Origin: Paenibacillus sp. FSL K6-1330
Lineage (GTDB): Bacteria; Bacillota; Bacilli; Paenibacillales; Paenibacillaceae
Reading direction: 5' to 3'
NCBI RefSeq assembly: GCF_037976825.1
Contig: NZ_CP150269.1
Span: 765,001 to 829,000, forward strand
Length of the DNA: 64,000 nt
Position 1 is the stretch's first letter; each line of letters opens with the position of its first letter. Under the pieces are notes generated by a model, which did not search any database, was not told the origin of the DNA, and saw only the letters and a list, made by a program, of their open reading frames with translations. This document shows, piece after piece, positions 16,793-25,583 of the stretch. A program made the translations under genes and the position numbers.

Positions 16793-17176
16793 TCAGCGTT
16801 TCCTTCTATGCGTACTTTTAACATGGGTAAGCACATTATATAGGAAAGCCAGAATGCCCAGCGTTACCAGAACGCCGCCAACAGCAATGACCGGCTCTAC
16901 CGATTCCATACCGCTTACCAGCAGTGCGAGACCGATCATCATGACAGGCAGACCGATATTGTGCAGCCAGAAATGCACTTTGCCTGCGGTGGATTCTCCG
17001 GCTGCGGGGAACAGAACATAAATAACACCTGCAAGACCCAGGGATGCCCAGCCCAGAAGGTTGACGTGTGTGTGAACTGAGGCGTAATCGTAGCTGTGGG
17101 AGATCGACATGTACATGCCGAGCAATATCCCCAGTACGAAGTATACAGCGGCGATCTTGATTAATTTAACACCCAT
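16793..17176 (-). CDS. Small heme-copper-oxidase-subunit-I-like membrane protein
   Basis: A 127-residue protein with four membrane helices. The stretch SVHTHVNLLGWASLGLAGVI resembles the first helices of cbb3 or NO-reductase subunit I, where a histidine binds heme. At a quarter of the normal subunit length it cannot be a full oxidase. It may bind a single heme or be a stand-alone member often labelled cytochrome-c oxidase. It is monocistronic. Confidence 0.7.
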   Translation of the reverse strand: MGVKLIKIAAVYFVLGILLGMYMSISHSYDYASVHTHVNLLGWASLGLAGVIYVLFPAAGESTAGKVHFWLHNIGLPVMMIGLALLVSGMESVEPVIAVGGVLVTLGILAFLYNVLTHVKSTHRRKR

Positions 17177-17281
17177 ATAAGCCCTCCTCTTATGGATTAC
17201 TACTATGATATATGTCAGCTATGGTGAAGTAGACCAAGAGGGAGGAAGATTTAATGAAGAACGATGTGTTTTATAGCCAGC

Positions 17282-17324
17282 AAAAAAAGAAACCGTGAAC
17301 TCCCTCGCCGGGAAATTCACGGTT
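17282..17324 (-). terminator. Terminator of the stalk-domain protein gene
   Basis: On the minus strand AACCGTGAA/TTCACGGTT form a perfect 9-bp stem followed by a T-rich run. Confidence 0.85.
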
Positions 17325-17352
17325 CATTTGTACGATTCGTTATGCCAGTGAC

Positions 17353-18513
17353 CTATTCAAGCTCCAGCACATCATAGATCAGCCATTTGCCTTCGGCTTT
17401 CTTGAGCCAGTAAAGAGAGGTCGAACGGATGATTTCACCGTCTGCATCATCGCTTTCTTTGGCATAAACAACGGCGTCTTCCCCTTGGAAAAAGACCGTC
17501 CGAATCTCCTCGGACTTGATGTTGAAATTTACCTCATCAAAGATGCCTTCCGCAATGCTGGTTCGGAATATCTCGTGGTAGGCTGATTCCGGATGAATAA
17601 CCGACATAAGCAGCGGACCATCCTCCTCATTGAAGCCCTTGGACTGGGTGTCAATGGTCGTCACGATGGCTGTTTGTTCCGCTACCGGCACTTCTGGACG
17701 AGCTTCCAGCAGTTCATCTCCGACCAAATATTCCGTCTCGTAATGGACCAGATCATAGATTTTCCATGCTCCCGAAGCATCTTTCTTCAAGAGATTCTCA
17801 TAATGGAGTGTAGCATCCCAAGCAAAAGGTCCGCCGGTGCGGTCGAGGGTCACGCTGGTGTAGGCATGGATTGACGTTCCGGCTACCGTTACTTCCCATA
17901 CATCAGCAGATACATGCAGATCGTTCTTAAATTGGCTCTGATAATATTCTTGCATTTCCGCAAAAATAGGAGATTTCGGATGGAAGGCGCTCATGACAGC
18001 ATCCAGTTTCTTGGCACTTCCAGCTTCTTCAATTGTATGGTAAAGCTTCTTTACCTCATCGGTGGCTTTATCGATTGAACCCTCGCGGTCGATCTTGATG
18101 GTACGTGCCTTGGAGTCCCACTTCACGGGCAGTCCGGTGGCTTCAGCTACGAAACGAAGGGGAACCAGCGTGTTGCCGCCATCGGTGAATGGGGCAATCT
18201 GAAGCGAGGTTTTTGCACCATTGACATAAGCGGTTTTCTGTCCGATGGTCATCTGCAGCTTCTGATCGAGGTATGTACCCGTCACCTGTTTATTCGTGCT
18301 GTTCCAATTGACTTTATAATCCAAGGCCTGGAACAGAGGGCGGAATTGCACGAAGGTGACTCCATTCTTCATAATAGGCGCTGCCTGAAATTTGATTTCC
18401 TGGTTATCGAGGTAGACCCGGATATTCCCTTGATTCTTTGCCGGAGCTGCTTGCGCCGCAGTAGCGAGCAAGAACAGGAAAGCGATCGTCAGTAGGCTGA
18501 TTTTTTTCTTCAA
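17353..18513 (-). CDS. Secreted protein with copper amine oxidase N-terminal-like (stalk) domain
   Basis: A 386-residue exported protein. The start is TTG at 18513: AAGGAGA lies 10 nt upstream, and a signal peptide with core KKKISLLTIAFLFLLATAAQA follows directly. Residues about 30-140 form a stalk domain (LVPLRFVAEATGLPVKWD...RTIKI). The rest contains two NTF2-like repeats ending in related segments (WKIYDLVHYE, WLIYDVLELE). Probably cell-envelope associated; function unknown. Confidence 0.85.
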   Translation of the reverse strand: MKKKISLLTIAFLFLLATAAQAAPAKNQGNIRVYLDNQEIKFQAAPIMKNGVTFVQFRPLFQALDYKVNWNSTNKQVTGTYLDQKLQMTIGQKTAYVNGAKTSLQIAPFTDGGNTLVPLRFVAEATGLPVKWDSKARTIKIDREGSIDKATDEVKKLYHTIEEAGSAKKLDAVMSAFHPKSPIFAEMQEYYQSQFKNDLHVSADVWEVTVAGTSIHAYTSVTLDRTGGPFAWDATLHYENLLKKDASGAWKIYDLVHYETEYLVGDELLEARPEVPVAEQTAIVTTIDTQSKGFNEEDGPLLMSVIHPESAYHEIFRTSIAEGIFDEVNFNIKSEEIRTVFFQGEDAVVYAKESDDADGEIIRSTSLYWLKKAEGKWLIYDVLELE

Positions 18514-18748
18514 TTGGCTGTCATCTCCTTCAACGAATGATAGAATAGAGTGGTAATTGTGGTAATCGTACATGATAAAACCAATGCTAGCAATACATTT
18601 CTTTATGAGTAATAATTGGTAGAGCAACGCGGGACGGCTTGCCGGATCGAATTGAAAAAAGGCGGTAAGCGCGGAGCCCTGATGGGTAATACATAATAAG
18701 AATTAGACCGGTTCACCGGATCATTCATTAGACAAAGGAGTGGATCAC

Positions 18749-19822
18749 ATGACAGCAGGACAGGAACTGATATTTTACATAGGAACCTATGGTTCGGAGG
18801 AAGAGAATCGAATTCATTGGGGGGCGATGGATCGAGGTACGGGCGAGCTGCGTATCTTAGGTGGTACGGCTGGAATAGAAAACCCTACCTATCTGGATTT
18901 CGATGATTCGATCTCTGTATTGTATGCAGCGAGCGAGAAGGGCGAAAGCGATGTGTCGGCTTATTCGGCCAATCTGGTCACCGGTGAATTAACGCTGCTG
19001 AACGTTCAGTCTACCGGCTCGTCCGGTGCATGTCATGTATCCCGTACATCGGACGGGAAGTATCTGCTTACGACAGGGTATAGTGATGGACATATATCGG
19101 TGCTGGCATTAGAAGAAGACGGCCGGGTTGGAGAGCTGGCCTCCAAGATCAAGCACAGCGGACGCGGCCTTCACGATGACCGTCAATCCGAAGCTCATCC
19201 GCATTCAATATTTGAAGACCCCGTCAGCAAGTATATCGTGGTCAGTGACCTGGGCATGGATGATGTGAACCTGTATCGGCTGGAGGAAGGCAAGCTGGTG
19301 ACCCACCGCGAGATCAGTTTGCCGCCAGGCTCGGGCCCGAGGCATGTGTCTTTTCATCCATCAGGCAAGTGGGTGTATGGCACGAATGAACTGAACAGTA
19401 CGGTAACGGCATATGCAAACGATGGAACATTTGGGGATTTGAAAATATTGCAGCATATATCGACCTTACCAGAAGACGTCGTGATGGATAACAACACATC
19501 TGCCCATCTGCTGGTATCTCCATGCGGGCGTTATCTGTACGCCTCCAACCGGGGCCATGACAGCATCGTTCAATATGTAATCGACCAGGAGACCGGTATG
19601 CTCCGTGCCGTCAACTGGGTGTCTTCCGGTGGTAAAACGCCGCGCCACTTCAATATCATGCCGGACGGCTTCCTGCTGACGGCGAATCAGGACAATGGTT
19701 TGATCGCAAGTTATCGGATCGATCCGGACACGGGCAACCTGGTTTCTACGGGTTATACACTAGAAGTGACGCGCCCGGTATGCATCTGTCCCGTGGAGAA
19801 GGCGAAAGCTAATAAACGTTAA
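18749..19822 (+). CDS. Lactonase-family beta-propeller (6-phosphogluconolactonase type)
   Basis: A 357-residue seven-bladed propeller of the YkgB/Pgl lactonase family. Supporting motifs are FYIGTYG at the start, EAHPHSIFEDP, GSGPRHVSFHPSGKW and GKTPRHFNIMPDG. ATG at 18749 lies 8 nt after AAAGGAG. It may act in the pentose phosphate pathway, but many family members have other lactone substrates. Confidence 0.9.
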   Translation: MTAGQELIFYIGTYGSEEENRIHWGAMDRGTGELRILGGTAGIENPTYLDFDDSISVLYAASEKGESDVSAYSANLVTGELTLLNVQSTGSSGACHVSRTSDGKYLLTTGYSDGHISVLALEEDGRVGELASKIKHSGRGLHDDRQSEAHPHSIFEDPVSKYIVVSDLGMDDVNLYRLEEGKLVTHREISLPPGSGPRHVSFHPSGKWVYGTNELNSTVTAYANDGTFGDLKILQHISTLPEDVVMDNNTSAHLLVSPCGRYLYASNRGHDSIVQYVIDQETGMLRAVNWVSSGGKTPRHFNIMPDGFLLTANQDNGLIASYRIDPDTGNLVSTGYTLEVTRPVCICPVEKAKANKR

Positions 19823-19833
19823 CGTATATAAAG

Positions 19834-19882
19834 AAGAAGCAGCTCGAAGACCCGAAAATGGGACTTGAGCTGCTTCTTTTGT
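19834..19882 (+). terminator. Intrinsic terminator
   Basis: AAGAAGCAGCTC pairs with GAGCTGCTTCTT and a TTTTGTT tail follows. Confidence 0.85.
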
Positions 19883-19996
19883 TAAGCGTTCTGCCGGTAG
19901 CACTGACTAGAACGCGGTGTTCAATCTCCAACTAGCGAGGAAGCTGGCTGCAAGGTTATAGGAATTCATTGGTTTAAAGATTCATTCCATGAATCA

Positions 19997-20656
19997 TTAA
20001 TGCGCAAAGATATGATTGCCGATCTGCAGCACTTGCGGTCTGGACCAGATCCATTGGCTGGTTGCTGTTTTCGGATTGAAATAATAAAGGGATTCATAAG
20101 TCGGATCCCAGCCGCGAACGGCATCCAATGCGGCAAGATAGGCAGCCCGGTTCGGAGTCAACCAGTATTGTCCGTCATCTACGGCTGTAAAGGCCCCTTT
20201 TTGAAAGACGACGCCCCGAATATCATTCGGAAATTCGCTGGATTGAATGCGGTTCATGACAACAGCCCCGACGGCAACTTGTCCTTTGTAAGGCTCACCG
20301 CGGGCTTCGCTATAAATGACTCTGGCCATGACATCCATTTCGGATTGATTTAACGTATATTTTTTCAGCTGTCTCCAGGTTTGTGCGCCGGTAACTCCAT
20401 CGGCTGGCACACCGTATTCTTTTTGGAAACGGGTAACGGCTGTTTTCGTGTTTGCGCCATATTTGCCATCCAGCGGCTGCGTGTAGAAGTCCAGCGTTTT
20501 CAGGCGATATTGAAGCTCCCAGACATCCCCGTTTTCATTGCCAGGCTTTAACACCGGAGCTGCCTCCGTCGTTTGGGCAAATACAGGCATGAACAGAAGA
20601 ATACTAAGGAAAAGAGCAGAAATTATTTTTCGATTTGGCTTTGTTATGGTGATCAA
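19997..20656 (-). CDS. SleB-like spore cortex-lytic / cell wall hydrolase
   Basis: A secreted peptidoglycan hydrolase of about 219 residues. Order: signal peptide (KIISALFLSILLFMPVFAQ), peptidoglycan-binding repeat (GDVWELQYRLKTLDFY...FQKEYGVPADGVTG), then a Hydrolase_2 (SleB) domain with the catalytic Glu in IYSEARGEPYKGQ. The start is unusual. The longer frame begins upstream of the -10, so it cannot be used. TTG at 20656 touches the AAAGGGAG site, while ATA at 20647 is at ideal spacing. It probably helps cortex or wall turnover. Confidence 0.85.
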   Translation of the reverse strand: MITITKPNRKIISALFLSILLFMPVFAQTTEAAPVLKPGNENGDVWELQYRLKTLDFYTQPLDGKYGANTKTAVTRFQKEYGVPADGVTGAQTWRQLKKYTLNQSEMDVMARVIYSEARGEPYKGQVAVGAVVMNRIQSSEFPNDIRGVVFQKGAFTAVDDGQYWLTPNRAAYLAALDAVRGWDPTYESLYYFNPKTATSQWIWSRPQVLQIGNHIFAH

Positions 20657-20672
20657 CTCCCTTTGGGGTAGA

Positions 20673-20701
20673 ATTATAAGGTTGGAAGCGGGTTCATACA
20701 A
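20673..20701 (-). promoter_or_regulatory. SigA-type promoter of the sleB-like gene
   Basis: Minus strand -35 TTGTAT (20701-20696), 17-bp spacer, -10 TATAAT (20678-20673). This leaves a leader of only ~10 nt before the AAAGGGAG site and excludes the upstream start. Confidence 0.75.
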
Positions 20702-20801
20702 CCATCAGTAAATGGAAGTCCGCGTCGTGACTGCGTTCGTTGCACCAAAAATGGTTCTATGGTCCGTGTGGTCCTAAACTTGAAATTTTTTGAAAAAAGG
20801 T

Positions 20802-20830
20802 TTGACAGCAGGAGAGGGACTTATTACAAT
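20802..20830 (+). promoter_or_regulatory. Strong SigA promoter of the sulfate operon
   Basis: Perfect TTGACA (20802-20807), 17-bp spacer and TACAAT (20825-20830). A GTAGGAATTATA stretch just downstream (20853-20864) loosely recalls CymR-type sites; that part is weak. Confidence 0.8.
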
Positions 20831-20836
20831 AGCAAC

Positions 20837-21000
20837 ATAACATACTAAACAGGTAGGAATTATAATGTATTGTTCTCACCGTATCGACGGAGGAACGCTC
20901 GAAGACTAAGAGCAGGCACGGTTGCAAACCGGCTTGACTCTGTTCTGATGAGCTTTCCTCCGTCTTTTTTTGCCATACGGCCTGTTTAGTAGAGAATAAT
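20837..21000 (+). ncRNA. Structured leader RNA with intrinsic terminator, sulfate operon
   Basis: Between promoter and start codon the RNA can form a 79-nt rod. GACGGAGGAA (20886-20895) pairs with TTCCTCCGTC (20955-20964), followed by seven U. Inside, GCTC pairs with GAGC. A 14-bp helix, AGAG-CAGGC-(A)-CGGTT with AACCG-GCTTG-(A)-CTCT, carries two bulged A and a GCA loop. TACTAAACAGG (20843-20853) can also pair perfectly with CCTGTTTAGTA (20981-20991). No S-box or T-box signature was found. It probably attenuates transcription; the ligand is unknown. Confidence 0.65.
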
Positions 21001-21016
21001 AGGGGGAGTGATCCAT

Positions 21017-22093
21017 ATGAAAAAGGTGTTGAAGCAAGGGGTTCTCATCGGATTAACAGTGATGCTGACGGCGGCACTTACAGCTTGCGGTGCAGAGAAA
21101 ACAGAGACAGTCGCAACCGCCAATGGAGACGCGCCTGCTTCGGGTTCAAGCAAGCCGAGCGTGGAACTGCTCAATGTTTCTTACGATCCGACCCGAGAGT
21201 TATATGACCAATACAATAAAGCATTCGCGGCGCATTGGGAGAAGGAACAAGGCCAGAAAGTAACATTTAAGCAATCGCACGGGGGTTCAGGCAAGCAAAG
21301 CCGTTCGGTTATCGACGGTTTGGAGGCGGATGTGGTGACACTGGCCCTCGGATACGATATCGATGCGATCCGTCAGGCCGGATTGATCAATGAAGGCTGG
21401 GAGAGCAAGTTTGAGCATAACAGTGCGCCTTATACCTCAACCATCGTTTTCCTCGTCCGCAAAGGCAACCCGAAAGGCATCAAGGATTGGCCGGACCTGA
21501 TCAAGGAGGGCGTGGAGGTGATCACGCCGAACCCACAGACCTCCGGCGGTGCTCGGTGGAACTACCTGGCGGCGTGGGGGTACGCACTCAAGGTTAACAA
21601 TAACGATGAAGCGAAGGCACAGGAATTTGTGAAAGAGCTGTTCACCCACGTACCGGTGCTGGACAGCGGAGCCCGCGGTGCGACAACCACTTTTGTAGAG
21701 CGCGGAATCGGGGACGTGCTGTTGGCTTGGGAGAATGAAGCTTATCTCTCGATTAACGAGCTGGGACCCGACAAATTCGAGATCGTGAATCCGTCCGTCA
21801 GTATTTTGGCGGAGCCTCCGGTTGCCGTCGTGGATAAGAACGTTGACAAACGTGGGACCCGCGAGGTAGCGGAAGCCTACCTGCAATATCTCTACAGTGA
21901 AGAGGGGCAGACGATTGCGGCTGAGAACTACTACCGTCCAACGCTTGCCAGCGTGGCTGACAAGTACAAGGAGAAATTCCCGGCTATCGAGTTGTTTACG
22001 CTCAAGGATGTGTTTGGAACATGGGAAGAGACACAAACGAAGCATTTCAATGACGGCGGCATCTTTAATCAGATTTACGTGCCAGGCAGCTGA
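21017..22093 (+). CDS. Sulfate/thiosulfate ABC transporter substrate-binding lipoprotein
   Basis: A 358-residue Sbp/CysP-type protein. The signal peptide ends in the lipobox LTACG, so it is anchored in the membrane. The mature part has [13 protein letters not shown] and [15 protein letters not shown], typical of the sulfate-binding family. ATG at 21017 follows AGGGGGAG by 8 nt. It feeds sulfate to the two permeases encoded next, 38 bp downstream. Confidence 0.93.
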   Translation: MKKVLKQGVLIGLTVMLTAALTACGAEKTETVATANGDAPASGSSKPSVELLNVSYDPTRELYDQYNKAFAAHWEKEQGQKVTFKQSHGGSGKQSRSVIDGLEADVVTLALGYDIDAIRQAGLINEGWESKFEHNSAPYTSTIVFLVRKGNPKGIKDWPDLIKEGVEVITPNPQTSGGARWNYLAAWGYALKVNNNDEAKAQEFVKELFTHVPVLDSGARGATTTFVERGIGDVLLAWENEAYLSINELGPDKFEIVNPSVSILAEPPVAVVDKNVDKRGTREVAEAYLQYLYSEEGQTIAAENYYRPTLASVADKYKEKFPAIELFTLKDVFGTWEETQTKHFNDGGIFNQIYVPGS

Positions 22094-22131
22094 TCGGCAT
22101 AACCGCCGAAGGCAGGAAAGGATGAGTGGAT

Positions 22132-22980
22132 ATGGCAGTACTCCCCGTACAGAAGCAAAGCAGAAACAATCGCAGCGTACTCCCGGGTTTTGGAATCGGC
22201 ATGGGACTGACCGTCCTTTATATGAGCTTGGTTGTGCTCGTGCCGCTGTCGGCGCTGCTTCTCAATCAAACCGGACTAACCTGGGAGAAGTTCTGGTCGG
22301 TTGCAACCGATCCGAGGGTACTGGCCTCCTACCGGGTTAGTCTGACGACAGCGGCGCTGGCCGCATTCGCGGATACGATATTGGGGCTGCTGCTGGCTTG
22401 GGTGCTGGTGCGGTATGATTTCCCCGGCAAAAAATTGTGGGATGCCCTGATCGATTTGCCCTTCGCCCTGCCAACGGCAGTAGCGGGGGTGGCTTTAACC
22501 GCGATCTATTCCGCTAACGGCTGGATTGGATCGCTGCTGGAGCCGCTGGGGATCAAGGCGGCATTTTCTCCCTTAGGCATCACGCTGGCCCTCATGTTCA
22601 TCGGCATACCGTTCGTTGTGCGGACGGTACAGCCGGTGCTGGAGGACGCGGAGCGGGATACGGAAGAGGCGGCTGCAACGCTCGGGGCACGCCGATGGCG
22701 CACGTTTTGCACCATCATTCTGCCGACCTTGATTCCGCCGCTGCTGACCGGATTTGCGCTTGCTTTTGCCAGGGGCATCGGTGAATATGGCTCCGTGGTT
22801 TTCATATCGGGGAATATGCCGATGAAGACGGAGATTGCGCCGCTGTTAATCATGACGAAGCTGGAGCAGTTTGATTATGCCGGCGCGACGGCGGTTGCCT
22901 TGATCTTGCTGCTCATCTCTTTCGCACTGCTGCTTGGCATCAATATACTACAACATTGGACACGAAAAACCGCCCGTTAA
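22132..22980 (+). CDS. cysT: Sulfate ABC transporter permease CysT
   Basis: A 282-residue membrane permease with about six helices. Motifs [45 protein letters not shown] include the EAA loop that touches the ATPase. The start is ATG at 22132 with GAAAGGATGAG upstream. It pairs with CysW to form the sulfate channel. Confidence 0.92.
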   Translation: MAVLPVQKQSRNNRSVLPGFGIGMGLTVLYMSLVVLVPLSALLLNQTGLTWEKFWSVATDPRVLASYRVSLTTAALAAFADTILGLLLAWVLVRYDFPGKKLWDALIDLPFALPTAVAGVALTAIYSANGWIGSLLEPLGIKAAFSPLGITLALMFIGIPFVVRTVQPVLEDAERDTEEAAATLGARRWRTFCTIILPTLIPPLLTGFALAFARGIGEYGSVVFISGNMPMKTEIAPLLIMTKLEQFDYAGATAVALILLLISFALLLGINILQHWTRKTAR

Positions 22981-22993
22981 GGAGGGGATACTA

Positions 22994-23857
22994 ATGGCTG
23001 GAACTGTACCTGCCGTTCCTGCAGCGAAACGAAACACGCCGTCCTCTCCGGCGGCAGCGGAGAAGCCGTGGGTGAAATGGACATTCATAAGCTTGGCTGG
23101 GCTTGTGCTGCTGTGGCTTATTGTGCTGCCTCTGATTACGGTGATGTCCGAGGCGCTTAAGAAGGGCTGGGAGGTCTATGTAGCCGCCTTATCCGATCCT
23201 GATGCTCTTTCTGCGCTTCAGCTGACTTTACTGGTGGCGGCAATTGCAGTACCGCTGAATTCGATATTCGGCGTTATTGCAGCATGGACCATAACGAAGT
23301 TTCGATTTAAAGGCAAAAATCTGTTGATTACGCTGCTGGATCTGCCGTTTGCGGTATCTCCTGTGATCGGAGGTTTAATCTTCGTGCTGATCTTCGGGCG
23401 GCAGGGATGGTTTGGCCCTTGGCTTGAAAGCCATGATATCAAGATTATTTTTGCCGTGCCCGGCATTGTTCTGGCTACATTATTTGTCACGTTTCCCTTT
23501 GTGGCAAAGGAACTGATCCCGCTGATGGAAGACCAAGGGACGGAGGAAGAGGAGGCGGCAGTAACGCTGGGCGCCAAGGGCTGGCAAATATTCTGGAGGG
23601 TCACCCTGCCCAATATTAAGTGGGGGTTATTGTACGGCATCATATTGTGTAACGCCAGAGCCATGGGCGAGTTTGGGGCCGTGTCCGTTGTATCCGGCCA
23701 TATCCGCGGCGAGACCAATACGCTGCCCCTTCATGTCGAAATTTTGTACAATGAGTATCAGTTTTCGGCATCGTTCGCGGTGGCCTCATTATTGCTGTTA
23801 TTAGCCGTCGTAACCCTGCTGCTGAAAAATTGGTTTACGCGAAAAAATGCCCATTGA
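22994..23857 (+). CDS. cysW: Sulfate ABC transporter permease CysW
   Basis: A 287-residue permease. The EAA-type loop is [23 protein letters not shown], and [22 protein letters not shown] is the CysW-specific stretch. ATG at 22994 lies 13 bp after the cysT stop with GGAGGGG upstream. No cysA ATPase gene follows, so the ATPase must be encoded elsewhere or shared. Confidence 0.92.
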   Translation: MAGTVPAVPAAKRNTPSSPAAAEKPWVKWTFISLAGLVLLWLIVLPLITVMSEALKKGWEVYVAALSDPDALSALQLTLLVAAIAVPLNSIFGVIAAWTITKFRFKGKNLLITLLDLPFAVSPVIGGLIFVLIFGRQGWFGPWLESHDIKIIFAVPGIVLATLFVTFPFVAKELIPLMEDQGTEEEEAAVTLGAKGWQIFWRVTLPNIKWGLLYGIILCNARAMGEFGAVSVVSGHIRGETNTLPLHVEILYNEYQFSASFAVASLLLLLAVVTLLLKNWFTRKNAH

Positions 23858-23863
23858 CAGTGG

Positions 23864-23908
23864 TTTCCAACCCATGCTAATGTTAATTCATACTATGTAG
23901 GTTGGAAA
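23864..23908 (+). promoter_or_regulatory. Intercistronic hairpin between cysW and yezD-like gene
   Basis: TTTCCAACC and GGTTGGAAA are perfectly complementary around a 27-nt AT-rich loop, with no T run after it. Likely an RNA processing or stability element rather than a terminator. Confidence 0.45.
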
Positions 23909-24001
23909 AGAATGAATAATGCACGCGTGCAGGTAAAATGTCACTTCGACTTGTGGGGATGAGTAATATATTTGGGCTTTGCCCGGTGAGGAGGCGTATC
24001 C

Positions 24002-24223
24002 ATGGCTAAACCTTTAAAAGTGGATGAAATGTGGCTCGAACGCATAGCCAGCCTGCTGAACGACATGGAATTCGGTTCGCTGCAAATTGTAGTGCATGAG
24101 GGTCAAATCGTTCAGATGGAACGAACGGAGCGCAAGCGTTTCGAGAATACGGCCTCCGGAGCGGTCAAGACGTCAGGACCGTCCCGGGCAGCCGGCCAAC
24201 AACGAAGAACGAATGCAAGATGA
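24002..24223 (+). CDS. yezD: YezD-family (DUF2292) small protein
   Basis: A 73-residue protein. The core VDEMWLERIASLLNDMEFGSLQIVVHEGQIVQMERTERKR is the DUF2292 domain, followed by a basic, disordered tail. Homologs are commonly found with cysteine and sulfate assimilation genes, as here. Molecular role unknown. RBS is GGTGAGGAGG. Confidence 0.85.
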   Translation: MAKPLKVDEMWLERIASLLNDMEFGSLQIVVHEGQIVQMERTERKRFENTASGAVKTSGPSRAAGQQRRTNAR

Positions 24224-24251
24224 TCCCTAAAGGGTTATCGAGTACCGAGAG

Positions 24252-24372
24252 AAGAATTCCCTTAGATGCCATAAGCACACTTTACCCAGTAGCCTTTGGG
24301 GAACACCCTGAGTGTTAACCGATGTAGACTATAGGAGTGTGCTTCGGTAATCATACGGGAATTCTTTTTTTT
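24252..24372. repeat. Long palindromic hairpin, likely terminator, after yezD
   Basis: Nested perfect arms: AAGAATTCCC (24252-24261) with GGGAATTCTT (24357-24366), AAGCACACT (24273-24281) with AGTGTGCTT (24336-24344), and an apical AACAC/GTGTT (24302-24316). Eight T follow on the plus strand. It is much larger than a normal terminator and could be a fossil palindromic element adopted as one. Confidence 0.65.
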
Positions 24373-24462
24373 GTATGAACCCAGGGATCCAGGATTGTGG
24401 TAGGTAAGAGCGTAATATCGGGTAATGACTGCCTGCCGCACAAGGATTGCGAAGATATAATA

Positions 24463-24500
24463 ACAGCCCGGCCGTTGAATTCGGCACGGGCTGTATCTCG
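24463..24500 (-). terminator. Intrinsic terminator
   Basis: On the minus strand CAGCCCG pairs with CGGGCTG, extended by GCCG/CGGC, and TTATTATA follows. It ends the 303-residue membrane protein gene. Confidence 0.75.
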
Positions 24501-24522
24501 TAATATTCATGTCGTTGTTACC

Positions 24523-25434
24523 TTATCTGGATCGCAGAGGGCTGTTAGTGATCTCTGGATCGCAGGAACCTCCCGTCTCATTAAGAGGGGCACTCTCTCC
24601 CGTAGGATGAAGGAATTGTTCCATTAGTTCCGGGTGTCCGGCATAGGGCCGTTCACGGCGCTTACGGGTGGCTGTAACCCGGAAACCCGCCAGATACAGC
24701 AAGCATTGGGTAGCCAAAACGTATGGTGAGGCCTCGTTCCAGATCAGATTAAACAGGGCTGAAGCTACAATCAGCAGATGCAGTATGGTATAGATCACAC
24801 CATGCGTTCTTCTTCTGGAATCCATCAATAGTCGGTAGAAGGAGATTGTGGCAATCATGTTGGAGAGCCATAAGCACCATACCTCGGGGTTTGTCCAGGC
24901 AGGGGATTGCCTTAGTTCCTGGACGAGAATCGTCGTCCATAGGATCGCGGCACCCAGTGAAAGGGCAGGTACGGCAGGTTTCAAGAGCAGCCACAATCCC
25001 ATACCCCAACCGGGTTTCTCGAGCCGCCCAACCAGTTCGTCGCGCTCCTTCATAAGTCTGTTGATCTCGCGGTCCAGCAGCTTGTGAAGCGTTGTTAATC
25101 TGGATTCATCACGATCGCTAAGAAAGGTATCAATCTGTTCGTGGAGCTCCCGCGTCAACAGGTCAGCGGATTTGCATTCCTGCAGAAGCCGGATCAACAG
25201 GTCGTCGGGGACAGCCGTTCGGGTCGGTCGATTGATGAGGGTTCCCAGTGGTCCGGCCAGTCTGGTATAAATCGTCAAGGATTGACGAATGCGAGCGAGT
25301 GAATCCTTCCGTGCACCCAATAGCCGGGATGCACTGTATATGTACAGGCCCGAAAATATTGCAGTGGCAAGAAGCACGGCCACGAGCGTGTCCAGTGAGC
25401 CCAAGATATCAACCATCCATTCCGTAAGGGACAA
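24523..25434 (-). CDS. Hypothetical membrane protein with coiled-coil region
   Basis: A 303-residue protein of unknown function. It has one membrane helix near residues 15-35, a charged helical section (about 80-140) that may form a coiled coil, then four hydrophobic helices, and a Pro/Arg-rich tail. TTG at 25434 is the likely start: AGGAGGGG lies 5 nt before it. Neighbours give no functional hint. Confidence 0.7.
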   Translation of the reverse strand: MSLTEWMVDILGSLDTLVAVLLATAIFSGLYIYSASRLLGARKDSLARIRQSLTIYTRLAGPLGTLINRPTRTAVPDDLLIRLLQECKSADLLTRELHEQIDTFLSDRDESRLTTLHKLLDREINRLMKERDELVGRLEKPGWGMGLWLLLKPAVPALSLGAAILWTTILVQELRQSPAWTNPEVWCLWLSNMIATISFYRLLMDSRRRTHGVIYTILHLLIVASALFNLIWNEASPYVLATQCLLYLAGFRVTATRKRRERPYAGHPELMEQFLHPTGESAPLNETGGSCDPEITNSPLRSR

Positions 25435-25532
25435 GCGGACCCCTCCTTCAATATTCTACCTTTCACTATTGCACAACAAGGGAGGGATTTCAAGCCGATT
25501 CGGTAACAGGCAGCTAGGGAGAGCATAGGGGG

Positions 25533-25563
25533 TTGCGTATAACGTTACGTCATATCCTATAGT
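25533..25563 (+). promoter_or_regulatory. MerR-type promoter with 19-bp spacer and dyad
   Basis: -35 TTGCGT (25533-25538) and -10 TATAGT (25558-25563) are 19 bp apart, too far for normal SigA use but typical of MerR activation. A dyad TATAACG-TTA-CGTCATA (25538-25554, one mismatch) lies within the spacer. The downstream operon encodes a MerR protein. Confidence 0.7.
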
Positions 25564-25583
25564 CATCTTAGGAGGGGATTGAA

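Noticed and set aside
20843..20991. S-box (SAM-I) or T-box leader
   Set aside because: The conserved SAM-I core and T-box sequence are not present.
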